This document shows positions 7,961 through 16,653 of a stretch of 64,000 nucleotides of DNA, in pieces. The position numbers and the translations under genes are program-made. The notes beneath the pieces were generated by a model, which had not been told where the DNA came from, did no database searches, and saw only the letters and a program-made list of their open reading frames with translations. The stretch is from Candidatus Jettenia caeni. GTDB taxonomy: Bacteria; Planctomycetota; Brocadiia; Brocadiales; Brocadiaceae. Each line of letters opens with the position of its first letter. Position 1 is the first letter of the stretch. Location of the stretch: NCBI GenBank assembly GCA_000296795.1, contig BAFH01000003.1:1779290-1843289 (forward strand). Direction: 5' to 3'.

Positions 7961-9319
7961 ATGATAACAACTTCGCTTCATACAGGTCTTAAAATTTTTC
8001 TTATATTCATAGCATCTTTAATTACCTCCTTCCTTGGTGGATATATTTTCTCTCTTTCTATTCCCATATATTTTTATGCGGCATTTTTTGCTTTTTTATC
8101 TATTATTCTTACCTTTTTTATACAACCATTTGCAGCTTTTGTTATTCTCCTTTTTATCCGGCCACTCATTGATCCACTTTCTAAATATGGTATTGGCCAG
8201 AGTGTAAACTTATTGGCGATATTCAGTATTCTTTACATTTTGTTCTTAGTTATCGTTTTATCGAACGATAAACAAAAATCATGGAAGCCCTGTATATCTG
8301 TCTACTTCTATTTCTATCTTTTTATCTCGGTTCTTTCTTTCATTAATATAGATGATTTTAATACCGGGGTAACCTTTTTTTTCAAACTGTGCAGCCTTAT
8401 AGCAATATACGTATTAGCGTATCATCTCGTACAAAATGAACGTGATGCACATAAGATATTTCTTACCGTTGCCTTATCTTCAGTAATCCCCATTGGAAAT
8501 GGTTTTTTACAGTATGCTATGGGCACTGGAGTACAGCAGGGTATGGACCCAACGCTTCGTATTAATTCAACATTTGTCCTTTCGAATCCATACGCAATGT
8601 TTTTGTGTATCATCATATTTGTACTCATCCATTTACTCTTTTTCCAGAAATCCATCTCGAAAAAGTTCAATGTGGTACTCTGTGGATTGCTTTTCCTCGC
8701 AGCAATCTCTCTTGTGCTCACCTATACCCGTGCTGCATGGTTTGCTTTTTTGATTGGATTGATTATTTACTCAATAAAAGAGAAAAGGCTGAGAATATAC
8801 CTACTCTTTATGGGTATTCTCTGCGTAGCGCTATTATACGATCAGATTATCGAACGTTTCTCCGATTTATATACCCCAAGAAAGTATGGAACGAACAGTT
8901 TGGTATTCAGGATGGACCTTGCAGGGCAGTTATTGAGAAACGCATTTCCTAAACATTACTTTCTGGGATTCGGTCTTGGCACGAGCGAATATGTTGCTTT
9001 CAAATATACAACGTATCCATTACCCCCACACAACGATTTTCTCCGCATTCTCATAGAATCGGGAACCATAGGCTTGATCTGTTTCCTTATATTCTTTTAC
9101 ATGAATTTTAAGTATTACTTTAATAAAATCAGGATGTATCCTGCCCGTTCTTATAATGTCTTTATGCTGGTATTATTATCAGTCTATGTCGTTGCCTCAC
9201 TTGGTCAGAACATATTCTTTTTTGTCACAACAACGGGATATGTCTTCTGCTTTTTAGGGGTAACTCAAAAATTAAATGATATGCAAGACCTCCATGAAAA
9301 AAGTCCTGTTACTATCTGA
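7961..9319 (+). CDS. O-antigen ligase/polymerase (Wzy/WaaL) family membrane protein
   Basis: A polytopic inner-membrane protein (452 residues, roughly eleven to twelve hydrophobic segments). The Wzy_C signature is visible in SLVLTYTRAAWFAFLIGLI and, after a periplasmic loop, PHNDFLRILIESGTIGL. In a Wzx/Wzy locus it is the best candidate for the repeat-unit polymerase, though a ligase role cannot be excluded by sequence. The start has AGGAG three bases upstream. Its last codons overlap the next glycosyltransferase by 26 bases, suggesting translational coupling. Confidence 0.85.
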   Translation: MITTSLHTGLKIFLIFIASLITSFLGGYIFSLSIPIYFYAAFFAFLSIILTFFIQPFAAFVILLFIRPLIDPLSKYGIGQSVNLLAIFSILYILFLVIVLSNDKQKSWKPCISVYFYFYLFISVLSFINIDDFNTGVTFFFKLCSLIAIYVLAYHLVQNERDAHKIFLTVALSSVIPIGNGFLQYAMGTGVQQGMDPTLRINSTFVLSNPYAMFLCIIIFVLIHLLFFQKSISKKFNVVLCGLLFLAAISLVLTYTRAAWFAFLIGLIIYSIKEKRLRIYLLFMGILCVALLYDQIIERFSDLYTPRKYGTNSLVFRMDLAGQLLRNAFPKHYFLGFGLGTSEYVAFKYTTYPLPPHNDFLRILIESGTIGLICFLIFFYMNFKYYFNKIRMYPARSYNVFMLVLLSVYVVASLGQNIFFFVTTTGYVFCFLGVTQKLNDMQDLHEKSPVTI

Positions 9320-10325
9320 ACTGTTTGTTCCACCCTATGATGAAGGTATGAAGGTGACAGCATTAAACCTCCTTAAGGGGATTAAGCACCATGTGGATTG
9401 TATTGGATTAGGGCCTTGTGAGGACGAGAATGGTCTTATCCAGCCTACCGCAATAAGCAAGATTCTGTATTCAAAAAGATTACGTAAGGAGATAAACCGT
9501 CAGAAACCTGATTTCATTTTTTATATTCCCGAAGCATCAGCAACACTTCACAGTTTTATACGTTACCGGGTCCTTCGCTTTATTTCAAAAGGGGCTGGAA
9601 CCGCTATGGTTGCCTTACAAAACAGGGAATATTCATCTTTAACACAAAGGATTATTACGTTTATTAATCCTCATACACTCTTTGTTCCCTCAACCCTTAT
9701 GTCGGATATATTTAAAAAGATTGGAATTGATACGCACTTACTGTCCGCAGGGGTTGATATTGAAAAATTTACTCCTGTTTCTCCTGAAACGAAATATGCT
9801 TTACGGGAAAAGTATCAAGTTCCTCAAGATAAATATATTATTTTACACGTCGGCCATATTCGCGCATCGCGGAATGTAAAGATGTTTCTCAGCCTTATCG
9901 ATCAACCGGAAATGCAAGTGCTTCTCGTTGGCAGTACATCAACCCCTCAGGAAGATGAATTAAAAAGAGAATTACGCCAGGCGGGGATTCTGATTATCGA
10001 TAAATTTGTACCAGAAAACCAGGAACTCTATCAACTCGCTGATTGTTACGTGTTTAACGTAAGAGAAAGAAGCGGCGCTATGGAGTTCCCTATATCTGTG
10101 CTTGAGGCAATTGCCTGTAATTTACCGGTGTTGACTACTCCATTCGGAAGTTTGCCGGAGAATTTTCCTGCTTCAGATGATTTCCGGTATTTTACTACCT
10201 CTGAAGAGCTAAAGAATGAACTGCAAAATATGCGGAATTGTATTTCAAAAACCAGAGAAAGAGTAGAAAAATTTTCCTGGAAGAACGTAGCAAATCAACT
10301 TTTGGGGAAGTGCAGGGTACTATAA
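9294..10325 (+). CDS. Glycosyltransferase family 4-like
   Basis: A GT-B fold glycosyltransferase. The N-terminal domain starts MKKVLLLSELFVPP. The C-terminal nucleotide-sugar domain begins near residue 170 (YIILHVGHIRASRN) and carries the E-x7-E-type region (MEFPISVLEAIACNLPV). ATG at 9294 was preferred over 9276 because the family usually begins with this hydrophobic strand. The gene overlaps the polymerase gene by 26 bases, and its TAA shares one base with the next ATG (TAATG), so the genes are tightly coupled. The protein is slightly short (343 residues). Confidence 0.85.
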   Translation: MKKVLLLSELFVPPYDEGMKVTALNLLKGIKHHVDCIGLGPCEDENGLIQPTAISKILYSKRLRKEINRQKPDFIFYIPEASATLHSFIRYRVLRFISKGAGTAMVALQNREYSSLTQRIITFINPHTLFVPSTLMSDIFKKIGIDTHLLSAGVDIEKFTPVSPETKYALREKYQVPQDKYIILHVGHIRASRNVKMFLSLIDQPEMQVLLVGSTSTPQEDELKRELRQAGILIIDKFVPENQELYQLADCYVFNVRERSGAMEFPISVLEAIACNLPVLTTPFGSLPENFPASDDFRYFTTSEELKNELQNMRNCISKTRERVEKFSWKNVANQLLGKCRVL

Positions 10326-11011
10326 TGGCCAGACAATCTTTATTCATATGTTTTATTGGTATTGATGGCTCTGGTAAAAGCTCTCAGGCCCAATTGCTGC
10401 AAAAGCATCTTAACGCATCAGGAATCGCTGCCGTGTATACCTGGAGTCGATGGGAGCCATACCTGTTGAAACCATTTATCAGGAGGTTTAAAGGATTACG
10501 TACTACACCTGAAGCAATGGCATCAAATATTCCAAATCTTCAAAAGAAAAAACGGAGACTTTTACGGAATCCCATCGTCTTGTGGTTGTGGTTGAATATA
10601 GCGCTATTTGACTATTATTTCCAGGCGAAGCGAAGGGTATTTGGTCTTATGAATAAAAACACCATCGTAATATGTGATCGATACCTATTCGACTTTATGG
10701 TAGATCAGGCGGTGAATATGGGTAAAAAAGCTGAAGGGTTGAAACACATTTTTCGGTTAGTTTTAACCCGATTATTCCCTTTGCCCGATTTACTCTTTAT
10801 TTTAGATGTAGAGCCGGAAAAGGGCTATCAGAGAAAACAGGATGGTACAAGGCTGGAATATTTAATGGAAAGGCACGAACTGTACCGCTATTACCGGCAT
10901 TTACCTAATGCTACTCTTATTGATGCCAATAACTCCTTCGATATGGTTGCACACCAGATAACAAAGCGTACGATGACTTTTTTAAAGGAGCAAGGTATTA
11001 TCAATGGCTAA
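10325..11011 (+). CDS. Thymidylate-kinase-like P-loop protein in EPS operon
   Basis: The N-terminus carries a perfect P-loop in the thymidylate-kinase setting (FIGIDGSGKSSQAQLL). Later come the DR motif (VICDRYLFDFMVD, near residue 120) and a LID-like RKQDGTRLE. These are hallmarks of dTMP kinase-fold phosphotransferases. It is embedded between a glycosyltransferase and a phosphodiesterase-like gene and is translationally coupled to both: its start shares a base with the upstream stop, and it overlaps the downstream start by 8 bases. A role in the polymer pathway, such as phosphorylating a sugar or lipid intermediate, seems as likely as nucleotide synthesis. The frame is open upstream to 10238, but ATG at 10325 places the P-loop at the usual position. 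Confidence 0.8.
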   Translation: MARQSLFICFIGIDGSGKSSQAQLLQKHLNASGIAAVYTWSRWEPYLLKPFIRRFKGLRTTPEAMASNIPNLQKKKRRLLRNPIVLWLWLNIALFDYYFQAKRRVFGLMNKNTIVICDRYLFDFMVDQAVNMGKKAEGLKHIFRLVLTRLFPLPDLLFILDVEPEKGYQRKQDGTRLEYLMERHELYRYYRHLPNATLIDANNSFDMVAHQITKRTMTFLKEQGIING

Positions 11012-12449
11012 GGTAATGGTTATTGGTATAGACGGACTAGATCCTGATCTTATTCATACATGGCAAAATGAACTGCCATCATTCAGAAAGATCATGGGTG
11101 AGGGGTATGCCGGTAAGATAGAATCAGTTTTTCCACCCGACTCTGTCTCGGCATGGGCAACCATCTTTACCGGAAAGACCCCAGCTCAACACGGTATCAT
11201 GGAACATGTCAGCTACCTTGATAATGGCAGTACCCATATCAATATCTCTAACATGATCGGCAAAACCTTCTGGGATTTTGCAGGTAAAGCGGGGAAAAAA
11301 GTTTGTGTGGTTAATCCTTTTTTTGCGTATCCTGTTTGGCCTGTCAATGGTGTCATGATTAGCGGTCCGGTGTTTATGAAAGGAGATGTTCAATCCTACC
11401 CATCAAATATCCTTTCAAAGGAAGATATGCCGGATATTGGAGGAATTACCGATTTTCCAAATAAAAACAAGCTTGCTGAGTTTATTGAAAAAAACAGAGC
11501 GGATATTAAAAGGCTTTATCATTTCTCAAAGGAGCACTTTCGTAAGGATACTTATGATTTATGCTTTGTTACCTTTTTACAATTAGACAGAATACAACAT
11601 TTTCTCTGGCGGTATACAGACCCGGAAGATTGTACGTATCCTGGCCCAAATAACTATCGTGAGAGTATTAAGGAATTTTACCAATTGTTTGATGAGATAA
11701 TCGGGCGGTTTATGGAGAATCTTGATAATCAAACAACTCTCATGATAATCAGCGATCACGGACATGGAAGACGGTGTACGAAGGTATTAAATATTAACGA
11801 AATTCTCCGAAGGGCAGGGTATGTAAAATCGAGAGTAGGCCGTTGTAAATATTTGGATCTAAAGTATCTGGCAGAGAAGGCTAAGCTGGAAACATTAGAG
11901 GCAGTCTACCACCTTAACCTGGAAGATCTCATGTTTGCCATAACAAGGTATATTCCGAATCGTAAGGCGTTAAAAAAATCTACCTTTATTACGAATACTA
12001 CCACAAGCCTTGCCAGTACTTCAGTCTTTGCCGGTACCAATCCCTACGGAGGCATAACAATTCACCGAGAAAATATGAAGCAGACCGGAATGGATTATGA
12101 GGCTTTCCGCCTTGAGGTTATACGCTTGTTACAGGATTTTAAGGATGAAAGAACGGGGAAACGGCCATTTGTGTGGTTAAAATGCCGCGAGGATATTGAT
12201 CAGGGGCCCTTTTTAGATATCTACCCGGACATACTTTTCGAGCTTGAAGAATCATATGGGGTAAACTGGGCGCTGCACACGAAAATTACCAGAGTAAATA
12301 CGACACATAAGAAAATATCCGGCGGGCATAGGTACCATGGCTTTTACGGTATTCTTAACTCCAAAAATATAACGGGAAAAGAAAGGATTGTAGATATAGC
12401 TTCTACTATTCTCAATATTTTACAGACTCCGGCAGATGAAAAATCCTGA
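11004..12449 (+). CDS. Alkaline-phosphatase-superfamily nucleotidase/phosphodiesterase-like protein
   Basis: The protein begins with the metal-binding strand VMVIGIDGLDPDLI and has the nucleophile region SVSAWATIFTGKTPAQHG, followed by a second metal site at ISDHGHGR (near residue 250). These are typical of the type I phosphodiesterase/nucleotide pyrophosphatase branch of the alkaline phosphatase superfamily. No signal peptide or membrane segment is seen, so it seems cytoplasmic, acting on a nucleotide, nucleotide-sugar or phospho-intermediate. It overlaps the kinase-like gene by 8 bases and runs up to the Asp-box gene. The pairing of a kinase-like and a phosphatase-like protein suggests a phosphorylated intermediate, which is inference. 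Confidence 0.8.
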   Translation: MAKVMVIGIDGLDPDLIHTWQNELPSFRKIMGEGYAGKIESVFPPDSVSAWATIFTGKTPAQHGIMEHVSYLDNGSTHINISNMIGKTFWDFAGKAGKKVCVVNPFFAYPVWPVNGVMISGPVFMKGDVQSYPSNILSKEDMPDIGGITDFPNKNKLAEFIEKNRADIKRLYHFSKEHFRKDTYDLCFVTFLQLDRIQHFLWRYTDPEDCTYPGPNNYRESIKEFYQLFDEIIGRFMENLDNQTTLMIISDHGHGRRCTKVLNINEILRRAGYVKSRVGRCKYLDLKYLAEKAKLETLEAVYHLNLEDLMFAITRYIPNRKALKKSTFITNTTTSLASTSVFAGTNPYGGITIHRENMKQTGMDYEAFRLEVIRLLQDFKDERTGKRPFVWLKCREDIDQGPFLDIYPDILFELEESYGVNWALHTKITRVNTTHKKISGGHRYHGFYGILNSKNITGKERIVDIASTILNILQTPADEKS

Positions 12450-12477
12450 TAGCAAAACACTTTTATGGAGAGCTATG

Positions 12478-14745
12478 ATGCAGAAAAATAGTGACAGTGC
12501 TGGTATAAAAAGATTGCTTTCCTTGACACAAGGAATTTTCGGGAGAAGAAATCCAGGCATCGCAGTCATTTTTGTGATGCTGATCGTGGCAGAAATGGTT
12601 TTTTATGGAATTATCCCGTTTTGTCTTGCTGCAGATGAAAAGATTACGTGGAAATTGATTGGTCCGGGAGATGCTGATCAGGTAACTTCTCTGTCAGTAG
12701 GTGAAGATGGTTCTGTCTATGCAGGCACAGATATTGGCGGCGTCTATTATAGCAGTGACCAGGGAGAAAGCTGGTTTCCTATAAATAACGGGATTAAAAA
12801 TTATGATATCACAACACCTGTGATTATTGATCCAAAAGACAAAAAGAAACTGTATGTTGGAACACGAGGCGGCTTTTATAAATCAACTGATGGCGGAGTA
12901 ACGTGGAAGTCAGTATGGAAAGGTATTGGGTCCCCACAGTCTGGGTCTTTATCTGCCTGTATTGGATCTCTTGTTTTACACCCCGAAGATAATCGTATCC
13001 TGTATTTAGGATTCGGTTACCGGCCAAGCACGGAAGGCGGGCCTGTCATAAAGAAGATTAGTTGGGGTAGCGATATCTATATGAGTAAAGATGACGGAGA
13101 AACCTGGAAGTCAAGCTTTTCTCCTGGTTTTTCTCCTGATGAAGAATTGAAAGTCCGCCATATGGTTATTGACTATAAAAATACCAATATCATGTATGTT
13201 GCAACGAATGAAGGTCTGTTAAAGAGTCTTGATGCCGGTAAAACATGGAGAAATATCCTGAATACTGCAGTACGGCATGTTGCAACGCACCCAAATGATT
13301 CCCGTATGATTTACCTTGCTGCCGGGCCCGAAGGAGTTTTTAAATCTGACAATGGCGGTGAATCCTGGGAGAAAAAGAATTCCGGGTTACATTTTATAAA
13401 AACGAAGTCAAAACATACCGATAATTATGCACAAATACTTATTGATAAAAAGAATACGAAGGTCATGTATGCGATAAATAGTACCTGGGGAGAAAGCGGG
13501 GGTGTATATAAAAGTGTAGATAACGGAGATACCTGGATTAAGGTTACAAAATGGAACGGCCCGTTGGGCGGTAAAGGTAACGTTGAAATAGCATGGCTGG
13601 AATTAAGCCGGAAAGTTAATGCAATCGCCTTAGACCCCAGGAATAGCGAGAGGATATATATTGGAACATCAAGATATATTTACCGGTCCGATAATGGAGG
13701 AGCAACCTGGAAGCAATTAATTTCAAAAGAAGTTTCCCCGGGCAGATGGACTCACAGAGGTATAAATGTGTTTGGCCATACACACGTTGTAGGTATAGAT
13801 CCAAAAGATCATAACCATCTCTATGTCGGCACCGCAGATCATGGCTTAGTTCTAAGCGATGATAATGGAAAAAGTTGGTATGCTTCCGTAAAGGGTATGA
13901 AGTATAAAGACGATATCTTTGATGTCGCTGTAGATCCCAAAAAACCTAATATCGTTCATGTTATCAATGCAAAAGGACTTAAAATCGCCGGTTTTGCAAC
14001 CAGTTCTGATTATGGAAATACCTGGGTTCAAAGAACTGAAGGACTTCCCGATAACACCCTGTTCAATACAATCTTAATCAACCCTTATCATACAGAAATA
14101 ATCTTTATTGGTGGTAAACCAGGTATTTATAAGAGCGAAGACAAAGGCATAAGCTGGATAAAAAAGGATACTGGTTTACCTCGTGAAATAAGAGTACAGA
14201 AGCTCGCCTATCACCCTGAGAAAAAGAGCACCCTCTACGCCGCAACAGATGATGGGTTGTATAAGAGTGACAATGATGGAAATTCCTGGGTTAAAACCTA
14301 TAAGAATTCTCTGCGAATAGCTTCTCTTGCTATAGATCCTCGCCAACCTGAACATCTCTATGCAGGAGTGGTGAGGAGTAAAAATGGCCCTGGTGGCGTT
14401 TATAAGAGTTCAAATGGCGGTAAGACATGGACACAAATTTTATCAGGCCCAACGAGAATTGAGTCCGTGGCAGTAGTGCCTTCAGTTCCTTCAGTAATTT
14501 ATGCTGCTTCTAACGATCATCAATACCACGATGAGAGCTCGGGAGAAGGAGTTTTCAGGAGTGTAAATGGGGGAAAGACATGGGAAAATATCAATAACGG
14601 TTTGCCTGTGCTCCGTGCCTTCAATATCAATGTGAATCCATCTCCGCCACACGAGGTTTATCTTTCTGCGAATGGAAGCGGAGTCTATGTTACAGGAGAT
14701 CCGGTCATGGACTTTTCTTCTCATAAAAAAGGTAACCGGGAATAA
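12478..14745 (+). CDS. Secreted or anchored Asp-box beta-propeller protein (GH74/VPS10-like)
   Basis: It contains about 13 Asp-box repeats (S-x-D-x-G-x-T/S-W), for example SSDQGESW, STDGGVTW, SDNGGATW and SVNGGKTW. They are spread over some 700 residues, enough for two beta-propellers. The opening GTDIGGVYYS recalls GH74 glucanases, though catalytic residues cannot be assigned by eye. A hydrophobic segment near residues 30-50 (IAVIFVMLIVAEMVFYGIIP) ends in CLAADE, consistent with a signal peptide or anchor. The start 12478 is chosen because GGAGAG sits at proper distance; ATGs at 12436 and 12475 are alternatives. In an EPS operon it may cut, modify or bind the polymer outside the cytoplasm. 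Confidence 0.8.
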   Translation: MQKNSDSAGIKRLLSLTQGIFGRRNPGIAVIFVMLIVAEMVFYGIIPFCLAADEKITWKLIGPGDADQVTSLSVGEDGSVYAGTDIGGVYYSSDQGESWFPINNGIKNYDITTPVIIDPKDKKKLYVGTRGGFYKSTDGGVTWKSVWKGIGSPQSGSLSACIGSLVLHPEDNRILYLGFGYRPSTEGGPVIKKISWGSDIYMSKDDGETWKSSFSPGFSPDEELKVRHMVIDYKNTNIMYVATNEGLLKSLDAGKTWRNILNTAVRHVATHPNDSRMIYLAAGPEGVFKSDNGGESWEKKNSGLHFIKTKSKHTDNYAQILIDKKNTKVMYAINSTWGESGGVYKSVDNGDTWIKVTKWNGPLGGKGNVEIAWLELSRKVNAIALDPRNSERIYIGTSRYIYRSDNGGATWKQLISKEVSPGRWTHRGINVFGHTHVVGIDPKDHNHLYVGTADHGLVLSDDNGKSWYASVKGMKYKDDIFDVAVDPKKPNIVHVINAKGLKIAGFATSSDYGNTWVQRTEGLPDNTLFNTILINPYHTEIIFIGGKPGIYKSEDKGISWIKKDTGLPREIRVQKLAYHPEKKSTLYAATDDGLYKSDNDGNSWVKTYKNSLRIASLAIDPRQPEHLYAGVVRSKNGPGGVYKSSNGGKTWTQILSGPTRIESVAVVPSVPSVIYAASNDHQYHDESSGEGVFRSVNGGKTWENINNGLPVLRAFNINVNPSPPHEVYLSANGSGVYVTGDPVMDFSSHKKGNRE

Positions 14746-14780
14746 ACCCAGAGTTAATTTTTCAGAGTAAGGGAATAAAA

Positions 14781-16037
14781 ATGAATATCCTCCAGGTTAA
14801 TAAATTTCACTACTTACGCGGTGGAAGTGAAAGAGTCTACTTTGGGACAGCAGACATCTTGGAAAAACACGGGCATACCGTAAAATTTTTTTCTATGTCT
14901 CATCCGGAAAACATACCGTGTGAGACTTCAAAGTATTTCATGCCTGATGTAGATTTAAACACAAACGATGGCAATCCCATGAGTCAGCTCAAAATAGCCT
15001 TCCGTATTTTGTATTCTTTTGAGGCAAAGAAGCGCATTTCCCGCGTGTTGGATCAATATCCGGCAGATATTGCCCACTTACATAATATCCATCATCAAAT
15101 TTCTCCATCGATCCTTCATGAATTGAGAAGCAGGAAGATACCTATTGTTATGACACTCCATGATTATAAGATGGTATGTGGCTCATACTCACTCATTGCT
15201 GACGAGAAAATTTGCGAGGATTGTAACAGAGGAAGATATTTCAGTGCAATTCGCAAACGCTGCATAAAAGATTCACGCACAAAAAGTGTTCTTGCTGCGG
15301 TAGAGATGTACCTACACCATACACTTCTTGATATATATGGTGCCGTAGACGTTTTTATTTCTCCAAGCCTGTTTCTTAAAAATAAGTTACAGAAAATGGG
15401 ATTTAAAAAACCTATTATTCATTTGCCTAATTTTGTAATGAATTTTGAAGATGTCAGGAGCGAACCAGAAGACAACGGAAGCAGGAAAGAAAAGTCTTTA
15501 GTTTATTTTGGAAGACTTTCGCCTGAAAAAGGGTTATCAACGCTCATGAAAGCAGTGAAAATTTTACAAGCAAAAGATGGAATCAGGATAAAGGTTAAAA
15601 TTATAGGGGAAGGACCTCTTAAAGACGTGCTTGAAAAAAATGCTGAAGAGCTTAACCATGTCCAATTCTTTGGGTATATGAGAGGGCAATCGCTTTATCA
15701 TGAAATCAAAAAAAGTACCGTTGTTGTTCTTCCCTCGGAATGGTATGAAAATAATCCCATATCGGTTTTAGAGGCATTTGCTTTGGGTAAACCGGTAATT
15801 GGAGCCAGGATTGGCGGCATACCGGAATTGGTTAAAAATAATGTTACAGGATTAACTTTTGAATCCGGGAATGTTGACGACCTTGTCGAAAAGATTACGG
15901 CCATGCTGGAGAGTTCTGACAGAATTATACACATGGGAGAAAATGCAAGACTATTTGTAGAACGGGAATTGAATGCTGAAAAATATTATCAAGAACTTAT
16001 GAAAATCTATCAATCAGTAATAAGAAAAAACCGATGA
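14781..16037 (+). CDS. Glycosyltransferase family 4 with Cys-containing insert
   Basis: A GT-B glycosyltransferase with the N-terminal glycine-rich start KFHYLRGGSERV. The C-terminal domain includes VYFGRLSPEKGL, KIIGEGPL and the donor-binding PISVLEAFALGKPVIG. Near residues 133-175 there is a Cys-bearing insert (VCGSY, CEDC, RCIKD) seen in a subgroup of GT4 enzymes and possibly metal-binding. A good ribosome-binding site (AAGGGAATAAAA) precedes the ATG. It is the last gene before a 616-base gap, so the first transcription unit may end here. Confidence 0.88.
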   Translation: MNILQVNKFHYLRGGSERVYFGTADILEKHGHTVKFFSMSHPENIPCETSKYFMPDVDLNTNDGNPMSQLKIAFRILYSFEAKKRISRVLDQYPADIAHLHNIHHQISPSILHELRSRKIPIVMTLHDYKMVCGSYSLIADEKICEDCNRGRYFSAIRKRCIKDSRTKSVLAAVEMYLHHTLLDIYGAVDVFISPSLFLKNKLQKMGFKKPIIHLPNFVMNFEDVRSEPEDNGSRKEKSLVYFGRLSPEKGLSTLMKAVKILQAKDGIRIKVKIIGEGPLKDVLEKNAEELNHVQFFGYMRGQSLYHEIKKSTVVVLPSEWYENNPISVLEAFALGKPVIGARIGGIPELVKNNVTGLTFESGNVDDLVEKITAMLESSDRIIHMGENARLFVERELNAEKYYQELMKIYQSVIRKNR

Positions 16038-16182
16038 GGAGAACTATTGCCTGTGTAAAAAGTGGTTTATCTTAACCCAACCAGGATAGTAGTAACGTTT
16101 TCTCTGTAGTAGTAAACTTAGTTTTCTTCCCCTCTTCACTTGCCAAATAATATTATAGCGACACAGTATTGACACCTCACAC

Positions 16183-16202
16183 TTACTCAAAATTTTGAGT
16201 AA
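16183..16202. promoter_or_regulatory. Perfect 20-bp palindrome
   Basis: TTACTCAAAATTTTGAGTAA reads the same on both strands. Its symmetry and size fit a dimeric regulator site, while the AT-rich centre could also form a small cruciform. No T-run follows. Function unproven. Confidence 0.4.
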
Positions 16203-16235
16203 CTACATGTATCTCTTCCCTCATGTATCCTGTCT

Positions 16236-16270
16236 CACTTTTGTTGCATTACACTTCTGTGTCATGTCAC
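16236..16270. repeat. Triple palindrome element, degenerate copy B
   Basis: The best unit is GTGTCATGTCAC (16259-16270), preceded by degenerate units with spacers ttttgt and ttct. Upstream lies CCCTCATGTATCCTGT, which matches the flank of copies C and D read on their opposite strand (CCCTCATTCCTGT and CCCTTCATTCCT). This shared flank links it to the same dispersed family. Confidence 0.5.
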
Positions 16271-16653
16271 ATGTCCTGATCATTTTCATGGTTTTATCTT
16301 TGTCTGTTTCTGCGTGTATAAGAGATCTAAATCAGAGAAAGGCAATACAAAATTCCTCTTGAGATACTTCTTTTCTCTGTATTCTCATATCCATCCTGCA
16401 AAAGCTATGTCTTGGTTCAGTATTTGCACTTCTTCCTTTCATTCTCTTGACACAATTCACTGCTCATCGACAGGAGAACAATCTGTAGCATAACGTTTTT
16501 TTGACACAATATGAATTATACATTGGCAGAGCAAAAGTATCATATTCGATCGTATATTCAGGGAATTCAGGAAATGCATACGAAAATACTTCATTCTCAT
16601 GTGTTGATAAAAACAGGGAAGATTTAAAAAAAGGACTTATTAAGAATTTAAAA

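Larger units (their letters stand above)
16038..16653. other. Long intergenic gap inside the EPS locus with palindromes
   Basis: About 600 bases between two plus-strand glycosyltransferases. It contains a perfect 20-bp palindrome (16183-16202) and a degenerate copy of the triple GTGACATGTCAC element (16236-16270). The frame of the downstream gene is open back to a TTG at 16501, but that stretch shows no family similarity and is treated as non-coding leader. Confidence 0.55.

Noticed and set aside
8422-8952. ORFs inside the polymerase-like gene on both strands
   Set aside because: They are shadows of a clear membrane protein gene in another frame.
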